From positions 372,001 through 436,000 of the forward strand of contig JBCCKF010000001.1 in NCBI GenBank assembly GCA_039027435.1: 64,000 bases of DNA, read 5' to 3'. Made by a program: the position numbers and the translations under genes. Every line of letters starts with the position of its first letter. Within the stretch, counting starts at the first letter, position 1. Shown one piece after another: positions 1 to 7,214 of this stretch. This stretch comes from CALBPI01 sp039027435. Its GTDB lineage: Bacteria; Pseudomonadota; Gammaproteobacteria; Steroidobacterales; Woeseiaceae. Below the pieces are notes generated by a model. The model saw only the letters and a list, made by a program, of their open reading frames with translations, was not told where the DNA came from and did not search any database.

Positions 1-829
1 CACCGAGGACCTCGCGTGTGACGATCGGTCGATCGAACAGTGCGATGTCCCAAATGAAACTCAATAGCGGCTGCAGCAGCAGCGACAGCCCAATCAGTGC
101 GGCGGGCACATGCGCAAGACTGCTGGCGATAAACAGCCAACCAAGAACGTGCGCAAAGACCGCATAAGCGACCAACCAGGCACCATCGCTCCAGGTGGGG
201 ATCGCAAGCGACTCGCCCTCCACGCCGGCCATGGTGCCGAGCATCACAGCAGAAGCGAGCGACACAAGCGCGAGTTCCCGGGTGGGTAAGCCGTCGCTCG
301 GTTTCGACTTTGAATAGGCCTGCGCCTGGCGAAACAAGAGCAAATAGCCTGCATAACTCGCCGCCGTCAGCAGGCCGAAAATGACACCGGCACGGTAATC
401 GGGCGCCAGCGCGGACCAATCCACTCCGACGATCAAGGCAAGCCCGCCGAGGGCCATCGGGATGGCAATGACCTGACGCAGATGCGGCTTCTGGCCGAAA
501 AACACAATGCCCGCCACCGTCATGATGAAGACCTGGAAATTGGCGATGAGCGTGGCGAGCCCGGGACCGATGTAGATGATGCTTCGATGCCAGAACCAGA
601 GATCGGCCGCGAACATCGCGGCTGCTGCGACCAACAATAGAGAGACGGACAACCGCGGCAGCCGGAAACCGCCGCGCAAGAGCAACCACAGCACGAGCGC
701 CGCACCACCGAAAGCGACCCGATAGAACGCACTGGTCGTCGCAGGTACCGAAACAAGCGCCACATAGACCGGCGAGAAGCTGATCAATGCAGCACCGAGC
801 AGCAGGCGAAGGCGCGGATTTTTGAGCAT
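1..829 (-). CDS. EamA/DMT-family permease (C-terminus cut by window edge)
   Basis: The reading frame starts at ATG 829 and runs open to base 1, giving 276 residues without a stop, so only the C-terminal end is missing. The product is almost entirely hydrophobic, with about nine or ten predicted membrane segments in two similar halves, as in drug/metabolite transporters of the EamA type. Recognisable stretches are an N-terminal SFSPVYVALV segment and AFYRVAFGGAALVLW near residue 35. The substrate cannot be told from sequence; EamA proteins export metabolites or amino acids. It is divergent from the SdpR operon with about 95 bases between the start codons. Confidence 0.8.
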   Translation of the reverse strand, partial: MLKNPRLRLLLGAALISFSPVYVALVSVPATTSAFYRVAFGGAALVLWLLLRGGFRLPRLSVSLLLVAAAAMFAADLWFWHRSIIYIGPGLATLIANFQVFIMTVAGIVFFGQKPHLRQVIAIPMALGGLALIVGVDWSALAPDYRAGVIFGLLTAASYAGYLLLFRQAQAYSKSKPSDGLPTRELALVSLASAVMLGTMAGVEGESLAIPTWSDGAWLVAYAVFAHVLGWLFIASSLAHVPAALIGLSLLLQPLLSFIWDIALFDRPIVTREVLG

Positions 830-889
830 GGGATCGAGGTGAGGCGGCGAAGCTGAAGGCGAGATTGTAGTGGAATCCTAGGTCAAGAC

Positions 890-925
890 TTGTATTTAGA
901 TATTTATCTAACTATCTTATTGCCA
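890..925 (+). promoter_or_regulatory. promoter with embedded palindromic operator for the sdpR-like operon
   Basis: A perfect inverted repeat TTAGATA-TT-TATCTAA (896-911) fills the spacer between a -35-like TTGTAT (890-895) and a -10-like TATCTT (913-918), spacing 17. The -10 ends six bases before the ATG at 925, and no Shine-Dalgarno sequence is visible, so the transcript may be leaderless. The placement suits autorepression by the ArsR/SdpR-type protein encoded directly downstream. Promoter and operator are inferred from sequence only. Confidence 0.55.
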
Positions 926-1227
926 TGGGTACACAGTCACTATTCAAAGCGCTTGCCGACCCCACGCGACGGGAAATTCTTCGGTTGCTGAGGAAAGGCT
1001 CCATGAACGCCGGAGAGTTGGCCGAAGCGTTCACGATCACCAAAGCGTCTTTGTCGCACCACTTCAATCTGCTCAAACAGGCGGACTTGGTGCGCACCGA
1101 ACGGCGCGGACAACAGATTGTGTATTCACTGAATACCACCGTGCTTCAGGATGCCGCCGGCATGCTGATGGACATGATCCAGCCCGAAGGCACGCCCAAT
1201 AGCGAGGAGTTGAGCGATGACGTCTAG
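925..1227 (+). CDS. ArsR-family autorepressor, SdpR-like
   Basis: A 100-residue winged-helix protein. The N-terminal half contains the typical SdpR/ArsR pattern: FKALADPTRREILRLL, then the recognition helix region TKASLSHHFNLLKQADLV and a wing ending in GQQIVYSLN. There are no CxCxC metal-binding cysteines, as expected for the SdpR branch rather than metal-sensing ArsR. It overlaps the next gene, an SdpI homologue, by 11 bases. This matches the sdpR-sdpI pairing known from Bacillus, where SdpR is sequestered by the membrane protein SdpI. A perfect palindrome immediately upstream is the likely operator. Confidence 0.85.
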   Translation: MGTQSLFKALADPTRREILRLLRKGSMNAGELAEAFTITKASLSHHFNLLKQADLVRTERRGQQIVYSLNTTVLQDAAGMLMDMIQPEGTPNSEELSDDV

Positions 1228-1876
1228 GACCGCAAACCTGATTTGCCTGGTAATCGTTGTGTTGGCAACGGCAGCCAGCGCGTATTTCTACCCCAGTTTG
1301 CCGGAGCAGGTACCCATTCACTGGAATGCTGCTGGCGAAGTGGACGGCTACGGCAGCAAGCTCATGGGTGCGCTGTTCGGACCGGGTCTCGCATTGTTCA
1401 CGTGGGGGATTATTTGGGTAATACCAAGAATCTCGCCGAAGGGCTTCGGCACCGGCGAGTTCAGTGATGTTTTGCAGATCATCCAGGTGGCGCTCGTCGC
1501 TTTCATGGCCGGCATCGGCGCGATGATTCTAATGGCGGGTCTTGGTCATCAGCCCTCCGTCCAACACATCGTGCCCATCGCGGTCGGCGCGCTTCTGGTT
1601 CTGCTCGGCAACTACATGGGCAAAGTGCGCAAGAACTTCTTCGTGGGCATCCGTACGCCCTGGACACTCGCCAGTGATGAGGTGTGGAGTCGCACGCATC
1701 GTCTGGCGGGCTACCTGTTTGTCGCCGCTGGACTCGGCATGATGGTGAGCGGCCTGTTCGAAGCGAAAGTGATCTTGATGGCCGGCTTGCCACTGGTCGC
1801 CGCCTTGGTCCCGGTTGCCTATTCCTATTTCGCCTATCGCAAGCTGGAGGGGTTCGATCATGACGCCACTTCGTAA
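1217..1876 (+). CDS. SdpI-family membrane protein
   Basis: A 219-residue integral membrane protein with about six membrane segments. The N-terminal part has the DUF1648 pattern LPEQVPIHWNAAGEVDGYGS. The C-terminal half carries the SdpI pattern NYMGKVRKNFFVGIRTPWTLASDEVW followed by more membrane helices. In Bacillus subtilis SdpI gives immunity to the SDP toxin and signals to SdpR. No toxin gene is visible here, so an immunity role is not supported; membrane stress sensing together with the upstream repressor is the likely theme. Start ATG 1217 lies inside the end of the sdpR-like gene, and the gene itself overlaps the downstream hydrolase by 17 bases. Confidence 0.8.
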   Translation: MTSRTANLICLVIVVLATAASAYFYPSLPEQVPIHWNAAGEVDGYGSKLMGALFGPGLALFTWGIIWVIPRISPKGFGTGEFSDVLQIIQVALVAFMAGIGAMILMAGLGHQPSVQHIVPIAVGALLVLLGNYMGKVRKNFFVGIRTPWTLASDEVWSRTHRLAGYLFVAAGLGMMVSGLFEAKVILMAGLPLVAALVPVAYSYFAYRKLEGFDHDATS

Positions 1877-2813
1877 GTCGTTATTTGTTGCGGCGCTGTT
1901 TGCGTTCGGAACGGCTGCAGCGAGCAGTGAAGATGTATCCGTCGAACACAATGGGGTGACGTTGCACGGGACGCTGCTGCTGCCTGAAAACGAGAACACG
2001 CCGAAAGCCGCCGTCTTGATCATCGCAGGCTCCGGGCCGACCGACCGCGACGGCAACTCGCCCTTGCTTCCCGGCGCGAACAACAGCCTGCGCTATCTGG
2101 CCGAAGCATTGGCCGACAACGATATTGCGTCACTGCGCTACGACAAGCGCATGGTGGGCAAGAGCGTCTCTGCAGATCTGACCGAAGCTGAGCTTCGATT
2201 TGATCACTACGCCGACGATGCCGCCGCCCTACTGAATGTGTTGCGCGTGCGTTTCCCGGACACTCCGCTGCTGATTGCCGGGCACAGTGAAGGTGGGCAC
2301 ATCGCCTTGACCACCGCGCCTGAAGCAAAACCCGACGCACTGATCGTGCTCGCGGGGCCGGGCCAACATCCCGCGGACCTCATCGAGAAGCAACTGGCCG
2401 CACAGTTGCCAGGACCGCTTCTCGAGGAAAGTCGTGGCGTGCTGGAGCAACTTCGCGCCGGTCAGCTCGTTGAGAAAACGCCACCGCTGCTGGACGCTCT
2501 GTTCAGGAAAAGCGTACAGCCGTATCTCGTATCGTGGTTTCAATACGACCCGCAAGCCCAAATCGAAGCGCTGAAACTACCGATCTTGCTGGTCTATGGC
2601 ACAGGCGACGTACAGGTACCGGCAACCGATGGTGAGCTGCTAAAAGCCGCACAGCCGAACGCCACGCTGGTAACGATCGAGGGCATGAATCACGTGTTGA
2701 AGGACGTCAGAGGTGACTCATCCTTGGCGCAAACGAGCTACTCGGATCCTGCGCTGCCGTTGGACCCACGACTAACCAAATCGCTTGTTGCGTTCGTCGA
2801 CGAACTCGACTGA
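1860..2813 (+). CDS. secreted alpha/beta hydrolase
   Basis: A 317-residue protein with a signal peptide (charged start MTPLRKS, hydrophobic core, cleavage near AAAS) and an alpha/beta hydrolase fold. The nucleophile elbow is GHSEGG after LLIAG. The oxyanion region is IIAGSGPTDRDGNS, which is common in the YfhR/BAAT-like group. A late Asp (YGTGDVQVP) and His (GMNHVLKDV) complete a plausible Ser-Asp-His triad. The substrate is unknown; an ester or peptide bond in the periplasm is likely. ATG 1860 is preferred over an in-frame upstream start at 1815, because the longer form would bury the signal peptide. It is the third gene of the SdpR operon. Confidence 0.8.
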   Translation: MTPLRKSLFVAALFAFGTAAASSEDVSVEHNGVTLHGTLLLPENENTPKAAVLIIAGSGPTDRDGNSPLLPGANNSLRYLAEALADNDIASLRYDKRMVGKSVSADLTEAELRFDHYADDAAALLNVLRVRFPDTPLLIAGHSEGGHIALTTAPEAKPDALIVLAGPGQHPADLIEKQLAAQLPGPLLEESRGVLEQLRAGQLVEKTPPLLDALFRKSVQPYLVSWFQYDPQAQIEALKLPILLVYGTGDVQVPATDGELLKAAQPNATLVTIEGMNHVLKDVRGDSSLAQTSYSDPALPLDPRLTKSLVAFVDELD

Positions 2814-2826
2814 CGGGAAAAACGCG

Positions 2827-4674
2827 TCAGACCACAACGGCGACGGGCGCGGTCGGTGCGGTGTGGCGCACCATCGTGGTTGCGAGTCCGTCGATCGTGA
2901 TTGGCTTGGTGAGATAGTCGACCATACCGGCGTCGAGACACTTCTCTCGGTCACCCGGCATCGCGTTTGCCGTGATCGCAACGATGGGGACAACATCGCC
3001 ACCGACGTCGGTCATCTCCTTCAAACGGCGGGTCAGTTCGAGACCATCCATACCGGGCATTTGCCAATCCGTGAGCACGATATCCACGGGGTGTTCCCGG
3101 AACCGCTCGATCGCGGCGAAGCCGTCATCCGCGACCAGCACTTCGCAGTCGAGTTTGCGCAGCATCGCAGCAAGTACTTTCTGGTTCACGACGTTGTCTT
3201 CAACCAACAGCACTGAGGCGCCGATAGAGCGCTTTGCGTGCCGCGTCGATGTCGCGGCGACTTTATCCGTGGCTTCCACTCGACGGGCTGGCAGATCAAT
3301 CATGAATGTGCTGCCTTTTCCGTACTCACTCTCGACGGTGAGACTGCCACCCATCAACCAGCAAAGCTCGCGCGAAATCGCGAGCCCTAACCCGGTGCCC
3401 TGATAGCGTCGTGAGTCGCCATCATCGGCCTGACTGAAAGCACCAAAAACATGGTGAACTTTTTCCGGCTTGATACCGATGCCGGTATCGATCACCTCGA
3501 TGTGCCACATGTTGTCGGCGAGCTCGGGTGTCGTCAGTCGAACAGTGACCCCGCCCGTCTCAGTAAATTTGACGGCGTTGGAGACGAGGTTCGATATCAC
3601 CTGGCGAAGCCGCCCGGAATCGCCAAGCGTCCCGGCATCGGGGTCACCGTGCATCTCAAATTTGAGCGTAAGATTTTGCTCTCTCGCCATACCCTGGAAC
3701 AGGGTGACAACCTGCTCAGCGACCGTTGCGGGTCGGAAAGGCTCCTTGACCACCGTCATCTCGCGAGCCTGCATCTTCGAGAAGTCGAGCACATCGTTCA
3801 CGATGGCGAGCAGAGACTTACCGCTGTCGGTCATCGTATTGAGTAACCGACGTTGGTCATCGGAGAGCGGGGTGTCATCCAACAGTTGTCCCATCCCGAG
3901 GATGCCGTTCAACGGCGTCCGAATCTCATGTGACATGGTTGCGAGAAAACGGCTCTTGGCCTCGTTCGCCGCTTCCGCATCTTCCTTGGCCTTGCTCAGC
4001 TGACGCGTGCGCTTTTCGACACGCTGCTCCAGTCGAGCCCGCTCTTTATCCAGAGCCGCTCGGCTATCGGTCAACTCATCGACCGTTGCGGAGAGCTTGC
4101 CGCGAGCACGCTCTAAGCGGCTGTGAACACTTCTCGCGTCCAGCCCGAGCACAACCGAGGCGCTTAGGTATACAGCGAGTGCCGCGATTGCCGCGGCAAC
4201 CTGCAGTGGGCTCGACAATTCAGGACCGGCCAACCCATGATAGCCAACGAGGACTCCGATGATGGTGACGGCCATCAGCAAAAGGAAGAGCGCTGTGCGA
4301 GGCGTCACCCATCGGGTCGCCGGCACCATCACGAAGAAAGCGCCGTAAGTGATGAATATCACGAGCTCCGGAGACAGCAATGCCGCTGCCATACCAATCG
4401 AGAAGTGCACACAACACTGGAAGACCGTACCAACGACCGGTGTGTCGGGATTACGCTGGTAGAGCAAGTAGGCAATCGCGAAATTCGCAAGGCCTCCGAT
4501 CGCATGCACGATTGGCCCGAGTAAAGAAGTGTCAGGGCTTCCAGCCACAAGCACCGCGAACAAGGCTGAGATCAATACGTACTGTGCGCTGCCGATGATC
4601 GCGATTCTGCCGAAGCCTTGACTGAGTCGGCCGCGATCGGTCGGGGCATTGGTAGTTTTCGGTTCTCTGCTCAT
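2827..4674 (-). CDS. hybrid sensor histidine kinase/response regulator
   Basis: A 615-residue membrane kinase. Residues about 22-180 form roughly six membrane helices with no large periplasmic loop. A coiled coil follows (about 185-240), then HisKA with phospho-acceptor SHEIRTPLN (His249), a HATPase domain (N box VSNLVSNAVKF, DTGIGI, GTGLGLAI), and a C-terminal receiver with Asp near 536 in LTDWQMPGMDG and the conserved Lys in YLTKP. There is no Hpt domain, so phosphate must pass to a separate protein. ATG 4674 is chosen over a TTG one codon upstream. It lies 56 bases after the SnoaL-like gene and may belong to its operon. The signal is unknown. Confidence 0.88.
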   Translation of the reverse strand: MSREPKTTNAPTDRGRLSQGFGRIAIIGSAQYVLISALFAVLVAGSPDTSLLGPIVHAIGGLANFAIAYLLYQRNPDTPVVGTVFQCCVHFSIGMAAALLSPELVIFITYGAFFVMVPATRWVTPRTALFLLLMAVTIIGVLVGYHGLAGPELSSPLQVAAAIAALAVYLSASVVLGLDARSVHSRLERARGKLSATVDELTDSRAALDKERARLEQRVEKRTRQLSKAKEDAEAANEAKSRFLATMSHEIRTPLNGILGMGQLLDDTPLSDDQRRLLNTMTDSGKSLLAIVNDVLDFSKMQAREMTVVKEPFRPATVAEQVVTLFQGMAREQNLTLKFEMHGDPDAGTLGDSGRLRQVISNLVSNAVKFTETGGVTVRLTTPELADNMWHIEVIDTGIGIKPEKVHHVFGAFSQADDGDSRRYQGTGLGLAISRELCWLMGGSLTVESEYGKGSTFMIDLPARRVEATDKVAATSTRHAKRSIGASVLLVEDNVVNQKVLAAMLRKLDCEVLVADDGFAAIERFREHPVDIVLTDWQMPGMDGLELTRRLKEMTDVGGDVVPIVAITANAMPGDREKCLDAGMVDYLTKPITIDGLATTMVRHTAPTAPVAVVV

Positions 4675-4730
4675 CAATTGGATAGCGGCGAGGTCGAGCG
4701 TTCCTTGATAGTGACTCTGTGCGGCCTCGG

Positions 4731-5237
4731 CTATCGATCTATAAAGAGCACTCTCTCAGCGATCAACCAGCCATCGGCGGTCTTTGTCCAGGCAATTCGG
4801 TAGGTGCCCGTCATGGTGAGCACCGGTTTCTCGCCCGCAACCTGATGGGTGACCATCGCAATATGCTCAGTCGTGGCAGTTTGCTCTTCGAGTTCAACGA
4901 AACGAATACTGGAAAAATGGTGTCGGGATTGCTTGCCAGCCAAACGCACCGTATGCGCTGCAACCGCATAGTCATAGATTCGATCCCGCCCAACAATAGG
5001 CGCTCCCTCTAGCTGTTCACCTGCATTCCAGACATCGAGCCTGCCGTCTTCCGCGAATAATGCGGCAACACCGGCGGCGTCTTTCGCATCCCAGCGATGC
5101 GCATATTCAGCAATGCTATCTGTGATCTGCGAACGATCTGCGCTAGTGCATAGCTCCGAAGCGTCTTTTTCAGCGGCGAGTACAGAACTCATGGTCAGGC
5201 AAAGCGACAAACAGACTGTGCTTTTTAAATGACGCAT
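4731..5237 (-). CDS. exported SnoaL/NTF2-like protein
   Basis: A 168-residue protein with a clear signal peptide (MRHLKSTVCLSLCLTMSSVLA). The mature part resembles the SnoaL-like/NTF2 fold: an N-terminal helix with SIAEYAHRWDAKDAAGVAALF, then EDGRLDVW, a central GRDRIYDYA and C-terminal beta strands TMTGTYRIAWTKTADGWLI. Such domains bind small hydrophobic ligands or act as isomerases and cyclases, but no specific reaction can be assigned. The gene starts 25 bases after the DUF3604 gene, so it is probably co-transcribed with it and with the TonB receptor upstream. An in-frame extension beyond ATG 5237 exists, but it lacks a better start and would hide the signal peptide. Confidence 0.7.
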   Translation of the reverse strand: MRHLKSTVCLSLCLTMSSVLAAEKDASELCTSADRSQITDSIAEYAHRWDAKDAAGVAALFAEDGRLDVWNAGEQLEGAPIVGRDRIYDYAVAAHTVRLAGKQSRHHFSSIRFVELEEQTATTEHIAMVTHQVAGEKPVLTMTGTYRIAWTKTADGWLIAERVLFIDR

Positions 5238-5262
5238 GGCGAATACCTCGGTATCGATTGCA

Positions 5263-7170
5263 CTAGTCGTCTGCCCCCGAACTAGGCGAATACCAAATCG
5301 GCGAACTATAAGCTCGCTCCTGCGTGACCAGCGGCACCGAATCCGGAACGCTCGCGCCAAGACGAACGGCATCATAGGCAGTCCAGCGCGGTGTTGGAAT
5401 CTGCAGAACACGAACGTAGTAGAACGCCTCCTCGCTCGGATCAAAATCAGGATCTCTCCACACAACCTCCAGCGTTGCAGCTCCCACTGTGTTCTTCCAC
5501 TCCGGTACCGTTAAATCTACGGTGCTCGTGACTGCTTCCAGCGAGCCCGAGGCGTCCAACTCGCGATCACCGGCCCAGGCCACATCGAAAACGCGCTCTT
5601 GACCTTGACCTGATTCATCAAGCCAACCCTTGATGACTTGCATACGATCCAGGTTTGCACCGAGCGCATCTCGCGCCGCAGCAATCAGAAACGAAGGCGC
5701 CTCCGAATCGCTCTGACCGAGCTCTCCGCCCATGGGAACGCCTTTGCGATAACCCACTGATGCCAGATCAGGATCTGCGGCATCACTTTCTTCGAAATCC
5801 CAGCCGCCAAAGAAACGCAGTGCGATTCGAGGCCCCGTCGTTGCGAAGGTCTCCCGACGCTCCATCGCATCAAAAATCGCCTCGCGCGTGTTATCGGTCG
5901 CCCAAACACCGGTAATACCGCCGCTGTTGTACTGTCCTACGAAGTAACCCTGAAAACCTACTTTTGGATTCACACCGCGCATATCGCCCGCTCTACCCGG
6001 TCGCGGTTCGTAGCGAGCAAATTTTCCGAAAAAATTATCCTCCTCAACGGTTGCAAGCCCCGTGTGTGTATCAGTACCCGCCTGCAGCCCAAATTGGAAA
6101 GGATTAAGGCCAATTTCCGACTTGAGCTCGAGGCCGCGCAATAGTCCTGATCGCGCGTATTCACCCGGGAGCATGTCCTCGGTCTTCGCAGACGATGCAT
6201 CGAGGTTAGTCCAATCCCAAGTCTCAAAGTCGGCAAACTCGTCTTCGGGTGAAAGCAGTGGATGCGTCTCTCCATCGCCTTTGTATTGTGTCACCTCGTA
6301 GAGCGGCTCCCACTTTCGGCGACTCATCGCATACGCGCGATCGAGCGGTTTACAATCAGCAAACTCATCACACATGGGAAACATGCGTCCGTTCGATAGG
6401 TTGCCGTTGTGAGGTATTGCGAGTACATCTCCGCCTGTTTTTGCCTCATAGTCAGACATCCATTTCCAGAGATCTTTTGGGTCTTGGCTACCCCACGGTG
6501 GTGTCGCCGTGAACGGTTCAACTTGAAGTGCCAGGTCAGCGCCATCCTTGAAGATAACGTTCCGGTGCAAATTGTCGCCGGTCACAAGGGACGTCCACTC
6601 GTAGGCAATGAACGTGGTGAAGCGACCTGGGTCGTTGGCGTCCTCAGCCGCCTTGACAATGCGCTCCCAAACCTTCCGAAACGCAGGGTTGCCCGGCTGA
6701 TAATTCAAGGCCTCAGGTAACCGTCCCTGTGCGAATTGCCTCACGAGCCTGCTTGCCGCTTGCATTGCGACAGCCCCACCCTGTTTGAACTCCTCGTGGT
6801 AACGCCTTGCCTCTGGATCCGCCATGATATTCGGCGCACCGCGCAACACGTCTATGATCGCGCCCATACCGTCAGAATGGTCGCTCACCACGAAGAAATC
6901 ATACGGCCGAGACATTCGAACCTTTGCACCGGTGTTGGAAGTGACCGTCTCGCCTCTGGCGAATCGATATGCATCCTCCGGCATAAGACGAGTTCCCGCA
7001 CCGCCTGCATCGCCAGATAAGCCGGTGTGCACATGCGTATCGCCGAACAAGAGGCGTTCCGGAAACGCGCGGTCAATGTTCGGCGAATAGTCACTCTCCT
7101 GGCCCAATGATGCGCCAGAAAGACCCATTCCAACCAACAGCAGTGCGACAGCAATTTCGCGTTTATTCAT
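5263..7170 (-). CDS. exported DUF3604 protein, PHP-like metal-dependent hydrolase
   Basis: A 635-residue protein with a signal peptide (MNKREIAVALLLVGMGLSGA). The remaining sequence matches the DUF3604 family. Metal-binding motifs of the PHP type are visible: GDTHVHTGLSGDAG near residue 38, VVSDHSDGMG near 90, IPHNGNLSNG in the middle and GTDTHTGLATVEEDNF later. This suggests a periplasmic metallohydrolase, but no substrate is known for DUF3604. ATG 7170 is chosen because AAAGGAC sits at proper spacing; an upstream in-frame ATG would overlap the receptor gene. The gene lies 44 bases after the TonB receptor and 25 before the SnoaL-like gene, arguing for a shared operon and substrate. Confidence 0.8.
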   Translation of the reverse strand: MNKREIAVALLLVGMGLSGASLGQESDYSPNIDRAFPERLLFGDTHVHTGLSGDAGGAGTRLMPEDAYRFARGETVTSNTGAKVRMSRPYDFFVVSDHSDGMGAIIDVLRGAPNIMADPEARRYHEEFKQGGAVAMQAASRLVRQFAQGRLPEALNYQPGNPAFRKVWERIVKAAEDANDPGRFTTFIAYEWTSLVTGDNLHRNVIFKDGADLALQVEPFTATPPWGSQDPKDLWKWMSDYEAKTGGDVLAIPHNGNLSNGRMFPMCDEFADCKPLDRAYAMSRRKWEPLYEVTQYKGDGETHPLLSPEDEFADFETWDWTNLDASSAKTEDMLPGEYARSGLLRGLELKSEIGLNPFQFGLQAGTDTHTGLATVEEDNFFGKFARYEPRPGRAGDMRGVNPKVGFQGYFVGQYNSGGITGVWATDNTREAIFDAMERRETFATTGPRIALRFFGGWDFEESDAADPDLASVGYRKGVPMGGELGQSDSEAPSFLIAAARDALGANLDRMQVIKGWLDESGQGQERVFDVAWAGDRELDASGSLEAVTSTVDLTVPEWKNTVGAATLEVVWRDPDFDPSEEAFYYVRVLQIPTPRWTAYDAVRLGASVPDSVPLVTQERAYSSPIWYSPSSGADD

Positions 7171-7214
7171 GTCCTTTATATGCTCTGGTATTACGCCCGA
7201 TGGCGTGCGCATTC

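Noticed and set aside
2811..2830. Weak hairpin CTGACG/CGTCAG between the hydrolase and kinase genes
   Set aside because: A six-base stem without a T-run; too weak to call a terminator.
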